NCBI RefSeq assembly: GCF_040958095.1
Contig: NC_091227.1
Coordinates: forward strand, 21,922,526-21,986,525
Direction: 5' to 3'
DNA: 64,000 bases
Source of the DNA: Procambarus clarkii
Lineage: Eukaryota > Arthropoda > Malacostraca > Decapoda > Cambaridae
The translations under genes were made by a program, and so were the position numbers. A model generated the notes under the pieces. The model saw only the letters and a list, made by a program, of their open reading frames with translations, was not told the origin of the DNA and made no database searches. Positions 58,668 to 64,000 of this stretch are shown here, piece after piece (the first letter of the stretch is position 1; each line of letters begins with the position of its first letter).

Positions 58668-59215
58668 TATGTTGCAAAATAATTATTTGATAATTTTAGT
58701 ATAATTATTAGATTTTTTGGGGGGTTCTTAAATTCTTTTCGGATATTTTTTCAGTTTCTTTGACTATGCTCAACCTAAGAATGCTCGTTTATAAAAATTA
58801 AGCGCACACAATTTAAAGCTTATTATTTGCGAGTGTACCATCCCAGAACTTTGAATCAATTTGGTTTGAAGTTTTCCCTAAATCATGTAAGTTCTTTCTT
58901 GAATTTCAGAAGAGGTGCTCTGGTGGCTTCCTTTAGAAAAATACTAAATATGGAGATTGTGCTTCAGATAGTATGATAATCATGATAGTAATTTTCTCAT
59001 TACTGTGTTAGTGAAATGTGGAGCTATTTGAAATTGAAGTATACAGTACTGTATTTTAAAAAAATACATTACAGTAATTAGTGTTAAGATGTAATGCAAT
59101 TGGTACAGTATAAAGAATATGTTGATTGAAAGAAAATATGCAATGAAGTGAAGTAGCAACAAAGCATATACGGTTCTGTACTGAAAATCAAGAGTATGCA
59201 TGCACAGATTAAAGT
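58668..59215 (+). other. probable 3' UTR of exon C
   Basis: AT-rich non-coding sequence between the exon C stop and the first AATAAA I find downstream. Confidence 0.4.
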
Positions 59216-59221
59216 AATAAA
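59216..59221 (+). other. candidate polyadenylation signal AATAAA (exon C)
   Basis: First AATAAA after the exon C stop, about 550 bp downstream. Another lies near 59361. Confidence 0.4.
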
Positions 59222-59772
59222 GTTAATCAATTATAAGTTGATTTACCAGGTAATTATTTATCTGGCACTATATCAATGGCATTGGTGCTGTTCTGTCTGT
59301 TGTTTCCAGGTATACTATGGGCATTGCCTAGCATCCATCCTGAATTTACATATACAGTACAGTAATAAAGAAGTGAAAAATTCTTAACGAGCACTTCCTT
59401 CACTTTTGTTTGCCATGGAGAATTAAGTGTGTGTGTGCTGCTCAGGGTTTTTGAGCTTGAATTTAACTTAATTCCATTGTCTCCCAAAAAGTTTGACTAC
59501 ATAAATTGTTACCCCAGAATGATAAGAATGAACAAACTGCTTTGTATTTTGTTTTAATAATGTGCAGTATACAGTATAGTACTGTACTTTATGAATACAG
59601 AAGTTGTTGAATAATACTTATGCTGTGCAGTATAGTTTTAGAAAATTCAGCTGGTAATTACAGGATTTGAGGAAGTTTTGCTTGTTCCTTGAATTATCTT
59701 TTAGCATTCTTATTTGTCGTAGTTTGTTTCCTAGCTGCAGGCGATGAGTCACAATAACGTGGCTAAAGTAAG

Positions 59773-59931
59773 TTAACCAGACCACACACTAGAAGGTGAA
59801 GGGACGACGACGTTTCGGTCCGTCCTGGACCATTCTCAAGTCGATTGTCGATCGACAATCAACTTGAGAATGGTCCTGGACGGACCAAGACGTCGTCGTC
59901 CCTTCACCGTCTAGTGTGTGGTCTGGTCAAC
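59773..59931. mobile_element. near-perfect 159-bp palindromic foldback element
   Basis: Two ~78-bp arms meet at GATTGTCGATCGACAATC (59843-59860) with almost no loop. Matching outer parts are CCAGACCACACACTAG and its complement CTAGTGTGTGGTCTGG, and GAAGGGACGACGACG with CGTCGTCGTCCCTTC. Mismatches are few. Such GGGACGACGACG-containing sequences are frequent in decapod genomes and probably mobile. It would form a long hairpin in RNA or single-stranded DNA. Confidence 0.85.
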
Positions 59932-60421
59932 TTGTTTCCTAGCTACTTTGCAGGACTTTTGTTTGGTGATGGTTTTGTTGGCCTTGGTTACTGGAGGGGG
60001 CAGGTCAGTGAATTAAATACTCTGACAGAAGCCAGAGTTCTTTGCGTGGGTGACGCATTCTTGTTTTTTTACTTAAGTCTGCACTTTCGTTCTTAGCAAA
60101 AAGCGAGGGAATCTTCCAAGTTGGAAGATAACCTTGGTTAACCTTGGTCATTGATGCGTAGTCTGCCCAGCCTGAGACATAATGTACCTTTTGTTCCATA
60201 CCAGTGCTGTAATCTATTAGTGGTGCTATTTATGTGCTCATTGCGTGTCTTGTTGCCGTTTTTTTGTATTTTTTTTTTTTTTAACTTCATTGTTCCAAAG
60301 CTTGGAGTTATATCATTTGAAGATTGTCACTCCTAATGAACCTGATTTATATATCAATAATCAAGTTGTGCAAAAGTAAGCTGCTTTATGGTGTATTTGC
60401 TAACATGTCGTTGGCGAATAT

Positions 60422-60424
<3 letters not shown>

Positions 60425-60485
<61 letters not shown>
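60425..60485. repeat. poly-T tract of 61 bases
   Basis: Uninterrupted T61, sharp on both sides. On the minus strand this is poly-A and could be the tail of a retroposed sequence lying to its left, but no SINE or processed pseudogene body is evident there. The length may reflect sequencing or assembly error. Confidence 0.9.
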
Positions 60486-60487
<2 letters not shown>

Positions 60488-60489
60488 GT

Positions 60490-61500
60490 ATTCCCCAAAC
60501 CTGCAGTGCTTGTGTTACACGTGGGCTGATGATTAGATGCTGATGCTCCTTTTCCCCAAGTTCTCAATTTGTCTTTCAATGACATGCATTATACAATATT
60601 TTAATTGTAAATGACAACCAGAACTTATTTATACTTTTTTTTTTATAAGGCTAACGGTAATTTTCTACCAGTATAGATTGAACAATGTACTGTAGAAACA
60701 AATAACTAGCTGTTATAAAAGTGTGAATAATCATGAAAGAGGGCTGGCCCAATCGGTTAATTTACATAAGTAAGAGACACCACATACCTCGGTTGGACAA
60801 AGTTTCTCGCTGTTAATGAAACATTGATTATGACATTCAACACAGGTCTTAAATTATAGAAATTTACTAATGACTTTATTTACAAATTCTTAAAATTTGC
60901 ATTACAAAATAGAGTAGTCCACTTTAACAAGGACCAGGGGTATTGCATAAGACTATTGGTCCAATAAATTAACATTTAGTTAACAAGTTACTTTTCTCTG
61001 TAATCCATCAACAATTCAACCTTTCACTATAATTTGTAGTTTACTATTCTTTTATGCTCAACATTCTCTTAAGTACCAACATAAATCAATTTCAAATGAC
61101 ATAGAATAACAATGCACATGACACATGCTACAGGGAGTGACACAAGACATGTTCAAGAGCAGATAAAGGTACAGGAAACATGCACATTTGCCAGCAATCA
61201 CTGGGACATGAAATTACCATTATCCCAACACCTAACAAGTGAGGAAGCACTAACATATAAATGTTGCTGCTCTTAGCTAATGTAACAGGAGAATCGGCAA
61301 GCGTCCATCTGACGTTAAGGGCCCTCCTGTGAAAGTGCCCACCATCCGAGTGTGAATGCGCCGCCGATCCGCATCTTTCTCAGCTTCCAGTGTTTCAATG
61401 CAGTATTATATTTTCAAATCATATATCCCATCTTGTTTCTTATTTTGTCTCATTGAGTTCCAAATTAGTTTTCAACATTTAACACTGATTTAACGTGTTT
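60490..61500. other. intron sequence, nothing firmly recognised
   Basis: A locally GC-richer patch at 61290-61385 (GAATCGGCAAGCGTCCATC, GCGCCGCCGATCCGC) stands out from AT-rich surroundings, but I cannot identify it. Confidence 0.4.
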
Positions 61501-61540
61501 TCCAGTCACAGAATGTACTTGAGACTATTTACATACAGTG

Positions 61541-61665
61541 GACCCATGGTCTGCTAATTTAATTCATTCCAAGAAATGGTTCGTACACCGAAAATTCGTA
61601 AACCGAAACAAATAAGTACTGTAATGTAAATTGAATTAATCCCTTCCACACCCAAAAATATTAAC
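61541..61665. mobile_element. possible Tc1/mariner-Tigger-type MITE end
   Basis: CAGTGGACCCATGGTCTGC followed by TTCATTCCAAGAAATGGTTCG and TTCGTAAACCGAAAC resembles the CAGTGGACCC...ATTCCGTTCC wording at the termini of Tigger-like MITEs, with internal complementarity between ACACCGAAAATTCG and TTCGTAAACCG. No opposite end found. Confidence 0.35.
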
Positions 61666-62307
61666 TTAATAATATATTTTATACAGAGTACTACTCATAC
61701 TTTTTACTATACAGGTACCATACCTTTATTGAGGACTCTTGTTGGCATGTGGAAGACGGTGAGGAGGAGGAGGAGGGGGGAGGATGAGAGGTGTTAGTGT
61801 TTGGAAGGGAAGTCCCCTTCCATTATAACATTAGGCAGTGATGACATTTCTGGGGTACACTCTCTCCTACATTTTGCAGGCAGAATTGGCCCCCATAAAT
61901 GAAGTAAGATGAGTACTGTATAACTTAACAGCAAAATTCAAGTGAAGGATATGTATCACCAACTGTGAAAGGTTTTATAAATGGTTCACCCATATCTGCT
62001 TAATAACAAAAATATACAGTATTTAAATTATTACTATAGAAGTCTTAGTCGTAAACAATTAGGATAGTACCATTGCGTACTTTAGAACTATGCAGGTACT
62101 GTATATAGGTATGGCAGTAAGGATGGAAAAAAATTAAGTTGCAAATAGCTTTAGTGAACAGAATAATTATAAAATTATATACTAAAGTTTAATTGATTGT
62201 TGGTTTCATACTCTCAAATCCTTCACTGCTCTGTGCCGTTTAAAATACATTATTAGCTTCTATACGTAACATCAAAGTGGAGTAAGATGCCTCTCTTTTC
62301 ATTTTAG

Positions 62308-62589
62308 GGTTGTGGAGATGGTCGGTTGGCTACAGTCCTCACACCAAGGGCAGGGCAAGGGTTTGAGGGGGGTAGCGTGTTGGCTGATAGAGCAAAGAGC
62401 TCAATGAAAGTCTGCCCAACATGTGGCTACCTTTCACAGGATATGTGTGATCTTCGAAAGCACTTCCGGATCCACACTGGGGAGAAGCCATATGCATGCC
62501 CGCATTGTCCGTACCGTTCTACTCAAAGCAGTAATTTAAAAACTCATTTTCGTAAACATCACTCTAGTTCTTTTACAAGTGCAACATAA
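62308..62589 (+). CDS. alternative last exon D: two C2H2 zinc fingers
   Basis: 93 residues then TAA, beginning GCGDGRLATVLT after the acceptor CTCTTTTCATTTTAG (62307). Finger 1 is C36-x2-C39-x12-H52-x3-H56, helix S-Q-D-M-C-D-L-R-K-H. An HTGEKPY linker follows, then finger 2, C64-x2-C67-x12-H80-x3/4-H84/85. With shared exons it predicts 455 residues. The Cys at leader position 2 is shared with exons B and C. The S-x-D-x-x-D-L-x-K-H pattern links finger 1 to those of B and C. No AATAAA is evident in the first several hundred bases after the stop. More finger exons may follow beyond the window. Confidence 0.93.
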   Translation, partial: GCGDGRLATVLTPRAGQGFEGGSVLADRAKSSMKVCPTCGYLSQDMCDLRKHFRIHTGEKPYACPHCPYRSTQSSNLKTHFRKHHSSSFTSAT

Positions 62590-63080
62590 CCATTACATGA
62601 CATACTTGGGTTAAAAAATTACAAACTAATTGCCTTGAATCTGGCTATGTTGTATGTTGATATCTGCATAAGGGTTTAGGTTTTGTACAATGCCTACAAA
62701 ACGGGGCCTCCCATCAAATGGTGATGCTTCAATATACTATACATACCAGAGATTGATTGTGAAATACATAACATTTATATTTTGGCATCTCTACCTTGTT
62801 GTATTGATTGATTATTCTTATTGTTGTAACGTCTTGAGAAAACATCGTATTAACTTGCAAACCTACACACACTTAGATTATGTATGATAATGAAAGTTAA
62901 ATATTTTCAATATCAAATACAGTAGTCTTGACTTTATCATGAGGCAAATTCATTTAGCACAAATGTATTGAGATTACATGTTAGGCATACATTTAAATGG
63001 AATGTTCAAATCTTACACGAGTTACTGATAGGTTATGTTAGGTTAGTCAGGTTTGGTCATATTTCTACATTTGTGCAGTT
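62590..63080. other. sequence after exon D
   Basis: Probable 3' UTR of exon D for an unknown distance, AT-rich, with no other feature seen. Confidence 0.4.
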
Positions 63081-63084
63081 GAGA

Positions 63085-63235
63085 TAATTTGTGACTCGGT
63101 ATCGGGAATTCTATGTTCAAATCCTGGGTGGGGCCAAAATTGTTGGGCACCTTTCCTATCACTTAATATCTCTGCTCAGGAGTTTGTTTGTTGTTGCGGG
63201 GTTGCATCCTGGGAAGGTCAGTACAGTAGTTTGAA
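63085..63235 (+). mobile_element. SINE fragment, same family as 22.9 kb
   Basis: Degenerate box B TATGTTCAAATCCTGGG, then TTGTTGGGCACCTTTCCTATCAC and a second GGGTTGCATCCTGGG, in the same order as at 22980-23110. Confidence 0.55.
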
Positions 63236-63314
63236 TGCATGCTCCTCCAAGTGACAAGGGGCATGGCTGACTGGGTTCGAATCATTCAAGGGTCCAAAGT
63301 TTTCCGAGATACAT

Positions 63315-63402
63315 ATACAGTATGTATGTATGTATATACAGTATACAGTATATAAATAAATAAAAATATAAATATATATATATATATATAATATATATAT
63401 TG
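63315..63402. repeat. TA/TATG-rich microsatellite
   Basis: GTATGTATGTATATACAG followed by (AT)n. Simple sequence. Confidence 0.85.
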
Positions 63403-63619
63403 ATCCTTCTGAAGATGTATTATTAAATACAAAAGTACTTAATGAAATTGTTTCAATTCTTCCTTCGTTGTCTAACACTGTCGCATTTTTCATCACATGT
63501 AAATTTTTGTGATTTACACATCCAGCTGTTGTGGGGGTGGGGCTAGGAGTGGCTGGTGTGGGAGGCTGGGACTGTGTTGGTGTGGGGCTAATAAATATAT
63601 ATATACATGTATATATATA

Positions 63620-63795
63620 ATGTTGTTGTTGAATATGACCGAAAGGATAAGATTAATGATTCTAACACGAAAAGAGTTAACTTTGGAGAGTTCATTTTTC
63701 AACTACCCTCGACAGTGAAGAAAAACGTTAAGAAATATTCAGAAGATTCGTGTTAGAATATTTAATCTTACCCTTTCGGTCATATTAAACAACAT
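63620..63795. mobile_element. 176-bp foldback element with ~50-bp inverted ends
   Basis: The left arm (63620-63671) and right arm (63747-63795) are inverted copies with a few mismatches. Shared blocks are AATATGACCGAAAGG, TAAGATTAA and TTCTAACACGAA. The 75-bp interior is AT-rich and non-coding. It resembles a MITE. Confidence 0.8.
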
Positions 63796-64000
63796 ATGTT
63801 TACAAGAAAGACTGCTACCAAAATATGCTTAATACAGTATAAATATATAAAAAATACACACACATACATGCTCTCTGGTGACAAAATGAATTATTATTAT
63901 TTAATTAACAAAACTGTTGATGTTGAAAATATATCTTGCTTTAAATTGTAGATGATGTATGCAACCTTACCCAGCAGGCAAAACATGCTCGAGTAACATT

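Larger units (their letters stand above)
7501..62589 (+). other. BTB/C2H2 zinc-finger transcription-factor gene (lola/Broad-like), whole locus
   Basis: Extent of the one well-supported gene. Four shared coding exons (9695-9775, 11444-12112, 16118-16363, 18484-18573) encode a BTB half. At least four alternative last exons (49504, 49890, 58305, 62308) each encode a set of C2H2 fingers and a stop. All introns are phase 0 with GT-AG ends. This is the architecture known from Drosophila lola, Broad and tramtrack, where alternative splicing, and for lola also trans-splicing, joins one N-terminus to many finger sets. In a crustacean annotation it would probably be called longitudinals-lacking-like or broad-complex-like. 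Further finger exons may lie beyond the window. Confidence 0.85.

Overview
This window looks like arthropod nuclear DNA, most likely from a decapod crustacean (crayfish, lobster or shrimp type). Three things suggest this: a BTB/C2H2 zinc-finger gene of the longitudinals-lacking / Broad-complex / tramtrack group; many non-LTR retroelement, tRNA-derived SINE and DIRS fragments of kinds common in decapods; and AT-rich, intron-rich, repeat-dense sequence. The species assignment is inference. I saw nothing bacterial or viral.

One protein-coding gene is well supported. It lies on the + strand from about 7.5 kb to past 62.6 kb. A GC-richer stretch at 7.5-7.85 kb contains a plausible non-coding first exon. 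Four shared coding exons follow: 9695-9775 (start codon), 11444-12112 (BTB/POZ domain, nuclear localisation signal, Ser/Pro-rich linker), 16118-16363 (acidic, with a SUMO-type VKEE site) and 18484-18573. Together they encode 362 residues. After a 31 kb repeat-filled intron come four alternative last exons at 49504-49755, 49890-50132, 58305-58667 and 62308-62589. Each has its own splice acceptor, two or three C2H2 fingers and its own stop codon. Every junction is phase 0, so any finger exon can follow exon 4, giving predicted proteins of 445, 442, 482 and 455 residues. The predicted product is a set of nuclear transcription factors with a common dimerisation half and exchangeable DNA-binding halves.

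Repeats fill the rest. 0.5-7 kb: a tRNA-like SINE, a LINE C-terminus, a 3.5 kb satellite (a 23-bp monomer array turning into a 189-bp higher-order repeat) and another LINE end. 9.8-15.6 kb: SINEs and LINE fragments around the BTB exon. 16.6-18.3 kb: a TTAA-bounded element filling most of intron 3. 19-45 kb: LINE pieces on both strands, a broken DIRS-like retrotransposon (about 29.5-33.8 kb), several TTAA elements and inverted repeats. 45.3-47.6 kb: an ACC-rich array interrupted by a SINE. 51.5-55.8 kb: a LINE and an element carrying a six-copy ~190-bp array. 59.8 and 63.6 kb: two foldback elements.

Most long open frames in the window come from tandem repeats with unit lengths divisible by three and are not genes. 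The observations most worth following up are the zinc-finger exon cassettes, especially the B/C pair whose similarity extends into the intron, and the satellite, which preserves its monomer-to-HOR transition and a possible second-level dimer.
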